DNA of 64,000 nt, taken from the NCBI GenBank assembly GCA_026168455.1, contig CM047425.1:9894001-9958000 (forward strand), read 5' to 3'. Within the stretch, counting starts at the first letter, position 1. The number at the start of each line of letters is the position of its first letter. This document shows positions 36,251 to 50,914 of this stretch, one piece after another. A program made the translations under genes and the position numbers. Under the pieces are notes generated by a model. It saw nothing but the letters and a program-made list of their open reading frames with translations, was not told the DNA's origin and searched no databases. The stretch is from Theocolax elegans. Taxonomy: Eukaryota > Arthropoda > Insecta > Hymenoptera > Cerocephalidae.

Positions 36251-37330
36251 CTGATAAAAAAATTGCACGTATCATGAAACATTATTAAAAATTAAAAAAA
36301 TCTTTTCACAAAATTAAACACTCAATCTCACCTTACACTAAGCTATAATCTAATTCTACTCTGTATCACAGAGGAATAAAAATCTTACTGGCATTATAGC
36401 TAGTGTCAAGGTTTGATCGGAGTCGTTAACGTCGCAATTTGTAAATAAACATATACATAGTACATATGGGTTGTTTTCTCCTTCCAATTAATCTTTATAC
36501 AAAATTCGCAGACAATATAATATACACTAAGAGTAAACGCTACATAGATTAAAAATAAATTTTAAATAGAGAAATTACTCAGCTGTTATTTGTAAATATT
36601 TTTGAGGTAAAAAATGTCTTGTTTTCTATTCATACTATTGTCATGAAAATAAATATATAACATTTCTAAAAATTCTCTCGTTTTATTATTAGTTTCTCTA
36701 TCCGAGATTTGTACATTACATCAAAATTAAAATTATAAGCCGTGTCAACTACGTGTTGAAGCAAAACAGATCTATCATTTGAAGTTCTAATGCAATACTG
36801 GTGTTCGTTCAAGCGCTTTTTTAAGCATCTGCTTGTTTGTCCGATATAATTTGCATTGCAATTGTTACGGTTGATTTTATATATAACACCAGATTGATAT
36901 TAGTTTTCTGTCTTATCTTTGCCTAAAATAATCAGTTTTGTAAATTTATGTGTCAAACTATTAATTGGAGCGACAGAAAGCTTCTTCAATACAGAATTTA
37001 AATTAGTTGGTAAATTTGGAATATATGATAGACAAATCTAGGGTAGCAAGTTTTTGCTGGCTAAGTTGCAATCATTGATACTATTATCATTAAAATATTT
37101 GCACAATCTTTTTTTTATATGTACATTAATGAATTTGTTCGGATAATTATTATATTTTAAAAACTGTTTTATAGGATCAATACTTTTATTATGAAACTTG
37201 GAGTGAGAGAGCTGTATTTCTCTATCAACCAAATTGTACACTATAGCCTTTTTAATATTTATCGAATGATACAGTACGAACGAATGATGCAGTATTTATC
37301 TTTATTTGCTTTCGAATTGTAAGCGACCCA
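36251..37330 (-). pseudogene. Penelope-like element, 3' fragment
   Basis: Translating the minus strand with frameshifts gives the C-terminal part of a Penelope-like protein. NLVDREIQLSHSKFHNKSI (near 37225-37165) aligns with NLTDRAISLSHTDFHKDNL of the copy at 51126. Downstream (near 36880-36740) is a GIY-YIG endonuclease segment (GVIYKINRNNCNANYIGQTS). The catalytic reverse-transcriptase motifs are missing, so it is 5'-truncated, and stop codons (for example within the linker near 36900) break it. A hammerhead-like motif lies just 3' at 36205. It is a dead copy of a family related to, but clearly diverged from, the one at 50172-52124. Confidence 0.8.
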
Positions 37331-37484
37331 AGTAAAGGAATCTTTTGGTGATAGTTTTCATTATTTGCTTATATCTATCGTTAAAAAGAGCGTTAGAGTC
37401 TAAAACTCCAGATATTTCATATTTTTTAGTAGTAAGCATATCCTAGAATTTGGCAAAGATCCGTTTCCCGAAAATGGATCTGCC
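37331..37484. other. Short non-coding spacer
   Basis: Contains the second copy of the CATATCCTAG-type segment (about 37435-37480). No gene. Confidence 0.35.
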
Positions 37485-37568
37485 CTTGTTAGTTTGGTCC
37501 TAACTTGGACCATATTTCTATTGAAAAATGCGATTTGCAAATTTTTTAAAACCCTGGCCCTCTGAAGG
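37485..37568 (-). mobile_element. TTAA-flanked MITE, end fragment
   Basis: Read on the minus strand from the TTAA at 37569-37572 it begins CCTTCAGAGGGCCAGGGTTT and continues through AATTTGCAAATCGCAT, matching the left end of 40420-40903 over about 80 bases. Confidence 0.6.
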
Positions 37569-37572
37569 TTAA

Positions 37573-38183
37573 AAACTGTGCTCTCGAAAATTCTAGACGC
37601 TTTATTTTGCTTACTAATCAGGTAGTTTACAGCCTCGTTTCAACCTTCATAACAAGAAGTAATCCCACGAGGTCGATTAATCCTTTTTACAAGAATCTAT
37701 GATCTATTTTACTGAAGCGACTTACCACGCCATAATGCGATCTGCATAACAGGAGAATCATCCCCCATGAGATTAGTAACTGCGAAAATATCCTAGACTC
37801 TTTTATAATCTGCAAGATATCTGCAAAGAGTCCTGCCTTTTTTCTAATTAATGTATGGATTTAAATGAAGTTTTAAAATATTGTTTATTATTGTTCATGA
37901 CATAAATTTTACAAACCTGTATTTAATCCTAGGTCGAATGGGGAAATCATAGTGTAGAAAGACCCTATTGTTACAAATCAAACAACGCTGTTCTTTATTT
38001 CCACATTTTTTATTTATTCAAGAAATAATCTATACACAAATACCAAATTTTCTGGGATAATTTAACTTTAAACATATTTAATTATTAACAAAATTTTAAT
38101 TATAATTAAATGATTTATTATACACAAAATTTTAAATAGAATCGTTGGTATTTAACAAATTAATTGTCTTTTATATAATTGTG
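37573..38183. other. Non-coding region
   Basis: No supported gene. 37590-37860 is somewhat less AT-rich and looks repeat-like, but I cannot assign it. Confidence 0.35.
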
Positions 38184-38400
38184 GATAAGCAAACATCACC
38201 TTCGCACCGAGATCTGCAATTTCTCGGTTGATAGAGAAGGTGGAGATGTGCTGGGTTTGGAATTTGAGTCCTAGTCTCTACCGATTGATACAATTCATCA
38301 CTGGGGAATGTATTATTAACTCGTACTTTCTTCTCAAAGTCATCGTATGACTTTGTCTTTGTTTATCACTGACTTGGGTATTAATTTTTATACTTTAAAA
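38184..38400 (+). mobile_element. Degraded SINE copy
   Basis: Shares the order of the SINE at 3072: a tRNA-like head with a decayed B box (GGAATTTGAGTCC), then CCGATTGATACAA, CACTGGGGAATGTA, TCGTATGAC and GACTTGGGTATT. The B box mismatches and the altered head suggest an old insertion. Confidence 0.6.
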
Positions 38401-39480
38401 TTTATAGACTGTAAGATCGTTTTAATATTACAATATTTATAGTTTGGTCATTGTTTGATACGAAACGTACAACTTGTCATTATATTTAATAAAAGAAACA
38501 TAATTATAAAAAAAATTGGATTTTAATTATATATTAATCATTAAACTGTTGTTTTCTTGTAGAGTCCCTCCTGAATCTAACCTGATATTCGAAATTATCC
38601 CAGGATCCTTCGCCAAATTAAAAACAAAAAATTTTTGATTCACGAGTAAATCAATTTACTGTTTCGAATTAAGATAAATAAAATTCCAATCATCAATGTC
38701 AGTATGAATATTTCTCTTTTTGCCCTCTTCAAAAATTGAATCCTCGACACGAAGGATATCCTTTCATAAAGATATACACGACAAAGTGTCAACATTTTTT
38801 AGGGTACACGGATATATAAATGAACACATCGAGAAAGCCGTTGATCCGAAAGTAATTTGATTTAAAAATAAAAATTCATCCGAGTAGTCCTTGCAGCATA
38901 TGAAAGCTTTACAAGGGATGTATCTATACGTCGTATCTCTCCTCTTCGTTTCGTTTGTATATACACGTGACTCCTATGGGTATCGTTTCATATTTCCCCT
39001 TCCTAAATGAAGATAATTAAAGAATTGAAGAATCATCGGTCTCCCCTCTTTAAAAAAAAAGAAGAAATCAAATTTTATAATCAATTTTAGATCAATAATA
39101 TAATAGTGTATTTTTAACTAGATAAAAAAATAAATAAAAAATATAAAATTGAATAATTAATATTTCGATGTTTTTTCATTTGAAAAATATTTTATAATTT
39201 GATTCGTGAATTTTAGCGAGTTTTCACTAATCAATTAGCCACATGTATCATTTCAAGAAATTAAACTATTGAATAATCCTGAATTCATTGAGAATAATCG
39301 CCTACTTGATTTAACGACTAAGAAAAATTGCTAAGATATTACACATGAATTTAACATGATCATTTTATCGCTTGTATTCAAAAAACCGCTGCCACTAATT
39401 GACACGTAGCTTCCTCAAATTAACATGTCGATGTTATTACATGTAATATTACTCCAGTATAGTATTAATTAATTATTTAA
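38401..39480. other. AT-rich non-coding region
   Basis: No supported gene or element. Ends at a TTAA (39477-39480). Confidence 0.4.
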
Positions 39481-39620
39481 CCCTAAGAGTACCGGTATTT
39501 TAGAAATTTTCAATGCGTATTGTTTGTATGAAAAAGTGATGATAGAGCCCCAATTTTAACTTAAACTAAGCTAAATGTTGGCGAGTCGGAGTATGACGCA
39601 TGTATGCATCAAAATATTAT
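39481..39620 (+). mobile_element. TTAA-flanked MITE, left-end fragment
   Basis: After TTAA it reads CCCTAAGAGTACCGGTATTT and, about 110 bases on, ATGTTGGCGAGTCGGAGTAT. Both are diverged versions of the left 130 bases of 40420-40903. No right end is found. Confidence 0.5.
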
Positions 39621-40419
39621 AACATTTCTATAAATATTATTCTTTTCTGATTGAAACTTATGTACGTAGTTATAGCTAGCTAAAGAAAAATAAATGTATT
39701 TGTGTAATAAAAAATGTACACATCTACATGAAAAATGTAATAAAAAATTATTAGAATAGAAAAATAAAGGTCATTTCGTCATTTTCAATTAATATTGTTC
39801 ATTATCTTCTGTTTCAAATATTCCAAGAATTTAAAAAAAATAGTGTACAATCAAATTGAATTTTTCATCAACTGGCATAGAAAATTTTATATGACATCGA
39901 TTAAAAATTAAAAAAAATTTTTTTTTACTTTTCTTAAACTTTTTTGGAAACATTTTCTTCCAAAAATACTATATAGTTATTATATTGAATATATGATTAT
40001 CAATGAATTGACAGCAGTTTTTGTTCATGATAAGAATATTCTGGTTAATTAGATCGAATTTTTCGCCACTGACATAAAAACTTTGAATGGTATTAATTAA
40101 AAATATAAAAAATTATCTTTTTCCCTTTTCTTTGGATTTTCTAAACACATTTTCTTCCAAAAATATGGTTAGTTCCACATTAGACTACTTTAAATGTAAA
40201 CAAAATTTTAATAAAAATTACTTTTTATATTATAAATTTTTTCTCAAAAGTATTCCATGAAAGATTCTAAAATTTTTACAGTATTATGATATTATTATGT
40301 TCTATTTTCACGATTTTTTTTTCAATGTATTTGATCAATTATCTTCAAAAACATGCAATCAAACATTTTGTACAAAAATATATAATGCTTAATAACTTTG
40401 GTAATTATAGATATTTTAA
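39621..40419. other. AT-rich non-coding region
   Basis: No supported gene. Confidence 0.4.
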
Positions 40420-40903
40420 CCTTTAGAAAGCCGGGGTTTTGAAAAATTTGTAAATCGCATATTTCTATAGGAATGTGGTCTAAGGTCCGTGAGTTAGAGC
40501 CAAACTAAGTTGCGATGTTGGTGAGTCAGACCCCTTACGCCTAGAGGCGTATTCTGGTCCGGTACGGTAAGGCCAAATGTTGAAATTTTCAAAATTTCAG
40601 AAAAACATTAAAATGCACAATTTATTTCATTTTCAGCTGTATTTAGGTATTATCTGGTCATTCTATATCAATATTACTTGAAAAATATTACAAAGGACGT
40701 ATCAACCGGCGATATCTGAGTTTCTTTATTCTTTACATTTGAAAACTACGCAAATACATTATAACACACAAAAAAAATAAAAGTCAAAACCCATGGACCA
40801 GAGCATATACACTTTATGAATTAAGTTATTTAAATGAAAAAAATTTAGTACTTATGAAAAAAAACATCTTTACGCCTCTAGGCGTTTTCCGGCCCTCTAA
40901 AGG
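40420..40903 (+). mobile_element. piggyBac-like MITE (TTAA target site)
   Basis: A 484 bp element bounded by TTAA on both sides (40416-40419 and 40904-40907). The termini are inverted repeats: CCTTTAGAAAGCCGG at the left against CCTTTAGAGGGCCGG read inward from the right (13 of 15). It has no open frame. Internal palindromes TACGCCTAGAGGCGTA (about 40538) and ACGCCTCTAGGCGT (about 40872) lie toward each end. TTAA duplication with CCY...RGG-type ends is the hallmark of piggyBac-type transposition, so I infer a non-autonomous piggyBac derivative. At least three diverged relatives are in this window. Confidence 0.72.
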
Positions 40904-40907
40904 TTAA

Positions 40908-43802
<2,895 letters not shown>

Positions 43803-43832
<30 letters not shown>
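43803..43832. repeat. (CA)n tract 3' of the R1-clade element
   Basis: CA repeat continuing the microsatellite on the far side of the insertion, with one G interruption (CACACGCACAC). Confidence 0.85.
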
Positions 43833-44032
43833 TCCGTACAGACATTTTTTTAAAACGCATGACTTCGATTCCTAACATGCTAAACATACTTATAACATGT
43901 TCTCTGCGAGAAAGCAAAATCAGTCGTTTGATCTAAATTAGCAAATAAATCCATTATTAATGGCCAAAAATTAATTTTGTCTAACCTCAACAATGTTTAA
44001 TTTCTACTAAGAAAGAATTATATTTTCCTAAA

Positions 44033-44178
44033 TTCGGTCTCCGCCGATTGCTATAAGCATTACTGGGGTATGTATTTTCAATAAGTGAATTCTTAACAAA
44101 GATATCGTATGAGTTCCGTTGCTGATTAGCACTGACTTGGAAGCACAAATAGAGTGACGTTAAAATAATAAAAAAAAT
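44033..44178 (+). mobile_element. SINE body fragment
   Basis: Matches the SINE at 3072 from the end of the tRNA-like head (CTCCGCCGATTG) through ACTGGGGTATGTA, TATCGTATGAGTTCCGTTGC, TGATTAGCACTGACTTGG and the AATAATAAAAAAAA tail. The tRNA head with A and B boxes is missing. Confidence 0.7.
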
Positions 44179-44860
<682 letters not shown>

Positions 44861-44894
44861 GCGATGAGTTGTCGATTGATCGATCGATCAATCG

Positions 44895-46018
44895 AACGAT
44901 CGATTTATTGACAATGACGACTTGCTAAACTTGGGTCAGGAGAGGAGATGCGGATTCGAATTATTGATGAGGGGACTCATCCTCTCTTCTTTTATACATT
45001 TTACAAGGAACAGTTTTACATACTTTGAAAACACTTACTTTGCGTTTGTGTGTGGGTGTGTGTCAGATTATTGCACGTGATACATGAACTATTTATATGT
45101 GTATGTACATATTTTATGTGTAACAGGGTGAAGTGCATTTGATTTGGAGGTTAAATATAAAAAATATATAATACTTGAACATTGTTAAGTTAACTATTTT
45201 AACAGCACGGCAAAGCGTGTGACAATTGATTAGTAATTGTTAAATGTAAAGCTATAGAGACATTGTGAACTTTTAGGTTATTTTCAGTTACTATTAATAA
45301 AAATTCCAAATTTATCAAACAACCACTATCAGTTTAGGTCATGTGATTGTTAACTTAAAGATTATACATGCAGCAAATATTTTGTGATTTTTATGGGAAC
45401 ATTCTTAAATTTCGTTTTACCAATGTTCCATGTTTTCATATTTTAAATTATAATATTTAAAATCGATCGTTACAAATATATCAATTACACGAACAAAATA
45501 TTTATGGATATTGTTGTATATAATTTCGTCTGTTATATTTCCAAATTTCTTTATTCAGTGAATTACAAACATTGTCATTGGTAAATTAAAAATTCAAGAA
45601 ATCATTTAATTTATGTCAATGATATTGAGATATTGAAAACTTGGTGAAATGTTAAAAAATGTATCATTACCGTTGTATTTATCAAAACTCGATAAATATT
45701 TTCAAAACTATGTAATTGACGTCATATTTATTAAAAATTGTTAAAAAGTTATTAAAACTATATTATTTACATTATGTTTCAAAATCATTAAAAGTAGCTC
45801 TTATATGTGAGTCTTTTGATAACTTTTACCCTGCAAGGAGTTTTTTGAATTTGCAACTGTTTTAGGCCTATTTTGTTAAATATTTTAATATTTTACGCAA
45901 TTTGGGTGTTAGTAATCATCGATAAAGAATATTTTTTATAATATATTTGATAAAGATGACATTTCATATAATATTTTATAAAAATTACAAAAAATTTTTT
46001 CTGACCATACTTTACCCT
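44895..46018. other. AT-rich non-coding region
   Basis: No supported gene. Diverged ATTAAAA/GTTAAAAA-type motifs recur around 45600-45800. Confidence 0.4.
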
Positions 46019-47948
46019 TTAATTATATTTTGAAAGGGGTATATTTACATATTTATCCCATATTCTACCGCATTTTACATCAAAATGTAATTCTATAGGC
46101 GGAAAACCTGTTGTTTCATGATGTGTCTCATTTAAAATTTGTCAACATATTCTATTTCATTCACCCAACTTGTATGCTTATTTAAAATTGTTTTAAATAT
46201 TCGTAAATACTCTTTCCATTTTTCACTAGTGTACTGTGTACCATGTTCAGAAATTATTGCTTTTGGTTTTCCATAAATTTTTATATAAGATTTAATTCTA
46301 TTTATTACTGCTAAAGTCGTTGCCTTTTTTAATCGATATAAAACAACAAATTTTTAAAAACCATCTATTATCGATAGAACATACTTACCCCCCCCCCTTT
46401 TTGAAGTAGGTAAAGGACCATAAAAATCAATCGATAATAATTCTCTTGGTTCATTTACTATCATTTGTTGAAATGTACTTTGATATTTAATAGTTAAATA
46501 TTTATTTCTTTGACAATTATCACAAGTTTTCAAAATTTCATAGCATTTTTCCTTAATTTAAGAACAAAAAAATATTCCATTATCATCGTATATATTTTCT
46601 TTGACCCAACGTGCCCATAATATTCATGTAATTTTTTAATTAAATTTTTTATTATACTTTCTGGTAAAACAACTTTATGTTTATCATAAGTTCTTTTACA
46701 TAAATATTCATTGATAATTTTAAAACGATTAAATTCATCATTATTATGTATTTTATTTAATATATTATTACAAAATTTGCCTGTTTTTTGAATTTCTTTT
46801 AATTTTATAAAATTATTTTTTAATTCTTTATCAAATGATTTTTTTTATAATTGTTGCTTTTATAATTTCCGAATCTTTTATATTTGAATTATCAGAATGA
46901 TTAATTCTACTTAAATAATCCGCTGCTAAATTTTTTATTCCTGGCAAATATTCAGGTTCTATATTATAATCTCGTATTGATAAATTCCAACGTCGTAAGC
47001 TAGCGTTATTAAATTTACAATTTAACAATAAACTTAAAGCTTCATGATCTGTTCTAACTTTTATATTATCCAACCCACGTAAATTCACATCTAATTTGTG
47101 TAATGACCAAACTATTGCTAACATTTCTTTTTCGGTAGTAAAATAATTTAATTCGCTACCCTTTAGTGAACGAATTATAAACGTAATAATTTTCTCTTCC
47201 CCTAAATCATCTAATTGTGATAAAATATGTAATGAATTTACAATTTAATAATTAATTCAATCAATCTTCTTTATTTTTTACATTGACATCTTTATTCGTC
47301 AAAAACAATTAACCAATTGAACAGAGCTGCGCATAACATAACAACGCGAACATAACCACGACGATCGTCAATATATAATTACATTGTTAGTATAATAATA
47401 CCTTACAAATACCTGTAATTGTAAAATATTGCAATTTTTTATTTTTTCAAATGCTTTTTGTTACTCACTACCCCAGTTAAATTTTACATATTTCCTTAAT
47501 AACTTTAATAATGGCACTGTTTCATGTGCATAATTTTTTGCAAATTTAGTACAAAATTAATAAATCCTTGAAAACCTTGTAATTCTCGTAGATTTTTTGG
47601 AATTTTAAAATTTTTAATTGATCTTACTTTTGTTGGATCTTGTTTTATACCTAAACTAGTTATATTTCCTAAAAATTTAATTTTTTTTTTTCACAATATT
47701 AGATTTTGCAAAATTTAACCTTAAATTACCTTTTTGCAATCTTGCAAATAATTTATCTAAGTGTTTTAAGTGATTATCAAAGTTTTCAGGTATTACTACT
47801 AAGTCATTAACAAATAATAATAAAAAATCATCAAATCCCGAAATAGCTTTATCTAATCCCCGTAATAGTGCATCACTGCTTATTTTAATACCAAATGGTA
47901 CAACATTAAATTCATATACTTTATTATGACAAATAAAAGCAGTATATT
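46019..47948 (-). pseudogene. Ty3/gypsy pol fragment (RT-RNase H-integrase)
   Basis: Reading the minus strand with frame changes gives contiguous gypsy pol. RT comes first: YTAF, then EFNVVPFGIKISSDALLRGL (near 47915-47860), a decayed catalytic box (FVNDLVV in place of YVDD), and FLGNITSLGIK. RNase H follows at about 47200-46900 (EMLAIVWSLHKL, VRTDHEALSLL, YLPGIKNLAADYLSR). Integrase is at about 46620-46019 (CDNCQRN zinc region, SIDFYGPLPTSK, SEHGTQYTSEKW, NETHHETTGFPPIELHF, stop at 46021). The Asp of the RT box and the integrase SDHG Asp are changed and several stops are present, so it is inactive. No gag, protease or LTR is seen. The RT is cut at its YTAF box by the insertion at 47949. Length is about two thirds of a normal pol. 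Confidence 0.85.
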
Positions 47949-48494
47949 AAATTTAACGGTCTGTACGAGCCAGAATATATAAATATTCTTAATCATCAGT
48001 CAATGGTGCTATAATTCGTAGCCTCTACGCAAAGCTGAATGAGTATAAATAATTTAATTATGGAGACTAAGGAAGTTAAATTAAAAATATTAATGTGGAA
48101 ATAAAAATATTATTAAGGTAACTTTAAATACAAAGATAAAGAAAATGTATGACAAAATTATAAATGTAATAAATGTTTCGATCACAATTGCCAGTTGGTC
48201 GTAAAGGCTACGAATTGTAGCACACCATTGACTGATGATTAAGAATATTTATATATTCTGGCTCGTAGAGACCGTTAAATTTAACATAATATAAAATTTC
48301 ACGAGCGTATTAAACTTTAAAAACATATTTAGGCGTGTGTGGTCAATTTTGCGCCTACTCAAGACAGTATTGATTGTTTTCAACTTTATCCACTAGGGGT
48401 TTTTGCTTGGATTCTAATACATGTAAGTGATAAAGTCTTCTAAAGGCATATATATACCCCACTCTGGCAATTGTGATCGAAACATTTATTACAT

Positions 48495-49923
48495 TGTGAT
48501 GCTGGTTGTAATTTAAATAACGAAAAATATTATTTAAACAAAATTATCCGGATCCCAACATCATCGAAAAAAGAAAAAAAAAAACAATATTAATTTATTA
48601 GTCCTGATTACCCGGTGGACTCACCCAGAGGAAGTTCTGTTGAATAAAATAATAGTTCCGGATAACTATTAAACCCCGTAACGAATATTAAAACCCTTAA
48701 CAAAATTTAGATATATATATAATTATATTACGGGATCTAATAATAGATCCCGTGGCACCACTAACCACGAGAGAGAGAACGTTACTTTATAATTAATCAA
48801 ATAAATAATTTAATTTAATAAGGAAAAAACGCGCACTGAATTTATCCTTTTTGTCCCCACTACATAAATCAATTATTATGTTAATAATTAAAATAACTCA
48901 CCAATTCGATGTAAATAAATCAATAAAATAATAAATAATATTCGAGATTATTTTCTCCCTATTGGCAAGTAATATTATTAGAATCGCTCCTTAATCCTCA
49001 ATAAATCCTCCTTAATAAAAGTAAAAGAAACTGCCAAAAATCTGTTATTGCTGTAATTTACTCCAAAATCTCTTTTTCGATAGACTTAGAAAAAAAACAA
49101 TACTTTGTACGGTAGATATGATCAGAATATACCGAAAACACTACTATCTGGAAGATCGATAGGATCAGAATACTGAGTCAATACTGTACTTTTCAGTAGG
49201 TAGAATCAGAATGGCGATGATCCGTTTTTCCGAGTCACGCCAAACTTCTTCCCCGATTTTCCATCTTCCTCAATCTCCTAATATCCTTATCTGTTCTCTC
49301 TCTCGTTACCTGCGAGGGATACGGCAATATTATAATTCTCCAACCCTTCCGTATCCGTCACAGGTGTAATAAAGCTACCCGTATTTACCCCACTATAAAT
49401 AAAAATGACAACTAATTTGCATAAGTTATCATTGTCCCAACTAGTATTTCAACTTTCCGTATTTAAGGTAATTACAGTCATATAACGTAATATGCTGTTA
49501 TATTTACCCATACGGAAGTCTTATTCTCTAATAAAGTCATCTATTGATTGGTTCAATAGATCACTAAATTATTCTCTAGTTAACAGCGCTAAATTCAAAT
49601 ATACATTTATCTCCGTACTCTTATACACATGTTCCCCCACTATCCGCGTTCCGAATTCCCTAGACAATATGCGTGCGATCCCCGTATCGATACGAGCGCG
49701 GACCGCGTGTTCAGTGTGCGCGCGCTTGCATCTAGATCGATTCAAGATGGCGACAACTGAGCGCGGGCCGGCACGTAAACAACGTGCCTCGCGAACGTTT
49801 CCCCGGGTGTGCGCGATCCCCACCGGCGGGAATAGTACCTGGTAGTACCGCGGAGTGGTGCGTGCACGTGCACGCACTAACAACGACTCTCCAGGCGACG
49901 CCCAGTGATGTTGCTACATCACA
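48495..49923. mobile_element. Solo LTR of an LTR retrotransposon
   Basis: A 1429 bp sequence starting TGTGATG and ending CATCACA (7-base terminal inverted repeat with TG...CA ends). It is flanked by a 4-base duplication ACAT (48491-48494 and 49924-49927). The uninterrupted target is preserved nearby: the inverted copy before 48198 joins CGAAACATTTATTACATT directly to TATAATTTTG. The right third is G+C-rich (49650-49900). No internal coding region, primer-binding site or second LTR is seen, so it is best read as a solo LTR. The 117- and 104-residue frames at its right end are unrecognised. Confidence 0.75.
48730..48753. other. Perfect hairpin inside the solo LTR
   Basis: ACGGGATCTA and TAGATCCCGT form a perfect 10 bp stem with a 4-base loop. 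It may belong to LTR transcript processing, but its function is unknown. Confidence 0.7.
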
Positions 49924-50194
49924 ACATTTATAATTTTGTCATACATTTTCTTTATCTTTGTATTTAAAGTTACCTTAATAATATTTTTATTTCCACATTA
50001 ATATTTTCAATTTAACTTCCTTAGTCTCCATAATTAAATGATTTATACTCATTCTGCTTTGCGTAGGGGCTACGAATTGTAGCATACCATTGACTGATGA
50101 TTAAGAATATTTATATATTCTGGCTCGTACAAACCGTTAAATATAATATAACATAAAATTTCACGAGCCTATTAAACTTTAAAAGCAGTATATT

Positions 50195-50890
50195 TTTTCT
50201 TTCTTCCGTTAATGCTATTTTCCAAAAACTCAGCGAACGGGATTTTACATTTACTAATAATGTGGTAACGTCGTCGATTTAAACTTTCAATCACAGCTGT
50301 TATAGATATATTTGTAAACAAGGAAGATACGTCAAGCGATAATAATACATAGTCATGTGGTAAAATAAGTTTGGATAGTTTAATTTTTAAATCATATCTA
50401 TCATCTATATGCGACTTAGGCTTCGGAAAAACATGTTTTAATTCTTCATACAAAATTTTAGCCGAAAAGTGTGTCGGACACGAAACCATAGAAATAATCG
50501 GTCTAAGAGGAATGTTTTCTTTATGAATTTTTGGCAAACCATATGCTTTTGCTAACGAAATGTTAGTTTGAGTGAGATGGTTTCTATGAAATTTATGTTG
50601 AAGAAAATCGTTATCATTTAATTTTTTTAAAATACTGTAAACACTTGATTGCAAGGATTTAAGAGGATTTTTAGCTATTTTTTATACACACTCATCATTC
50701 AATAAATTGTACATTTTATCTGCATAATCTTGTATTTCCATACACACTGTTAAATTCCCTTTATCTGCTTGTGTAAAAAGAATATTTGTGTGTCTTTTTA
50801 AAAACGTTTTGTACTTTTAAACTTTTTTGCAAAAATCTTATCTTCTTTTGAATGATGTGTCGATTTTTTGTTTTCATTTTTTACAGTTTA
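50195..50890 (-). pseudogene. Penelope RT, central segment, inverted
   Basis: The minus strand encodes the central part of a Penelope-like RT: ADKGNLTVCMEIQDYADKMY (near 50775-50715), then the 160-codon frame from 50654 with AYGLPKIHKENIPLRPIIS and the catalytic motif A region LLSLDVSSLFTNI. It ends near CKIPFAEFLE at about 50225. An in-frame stop precedes the 160-codon frame, and a one-base frameshift lies near 50800. The last residues, GRKKKYTAF, belong to the interrupted gypsy RT next to the 15-base target duplication. This is exactly the part missing from the plus-strand Penelope frame at 50915-52124, so the two halves come from one rearranged copy. Confidence 0.85.
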
Positions 50891-50914
50891 AAAAAACGGT
50901 ATCATCAGGTGTAT

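Larger units (their letters stand above)
47949..50179 (+). mobile_element. Penelope-type terminal-repeat insertion with inverted head
   Basis: Flanked by a perfect 15-base direct repeat TAAAAGCAGTATATT (47934-47948 and 50180-50194), which lies in the YTAF codons of gypsy RT. Without the LTR inserted in it, the element consists of an inverted segment (47949 to about 48198), then the last about 115 bases of the same unit in direct orientation (about 48211-48320), then a complete unit of about 430 bases ending at 50179. Shared landmarks are ACCATTGACTGATGATTAAG and ATTCTGGCTCGTA. A long variable target duplication, a partial tandem repeat and an inverted 5' piece are typical of Penelope-like insertions. 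The family assignment is inference from that structure and from neighbouring Penelope copies. Confidence 0.6.

Noticed and set aside
48211..48270. Hammerhead core in the Penelope-type repeat (contains CTGATGA)
   Set aside because: No GAAA follows the AGAATAT/ATATTCT stem, so the core is incomplete and the match is likely chance.
49492..49883. 117- and 104-residue frames on opposite strands
   Set aside because: They overlap the G+C-rich end of the solo LTR and show no family motif.
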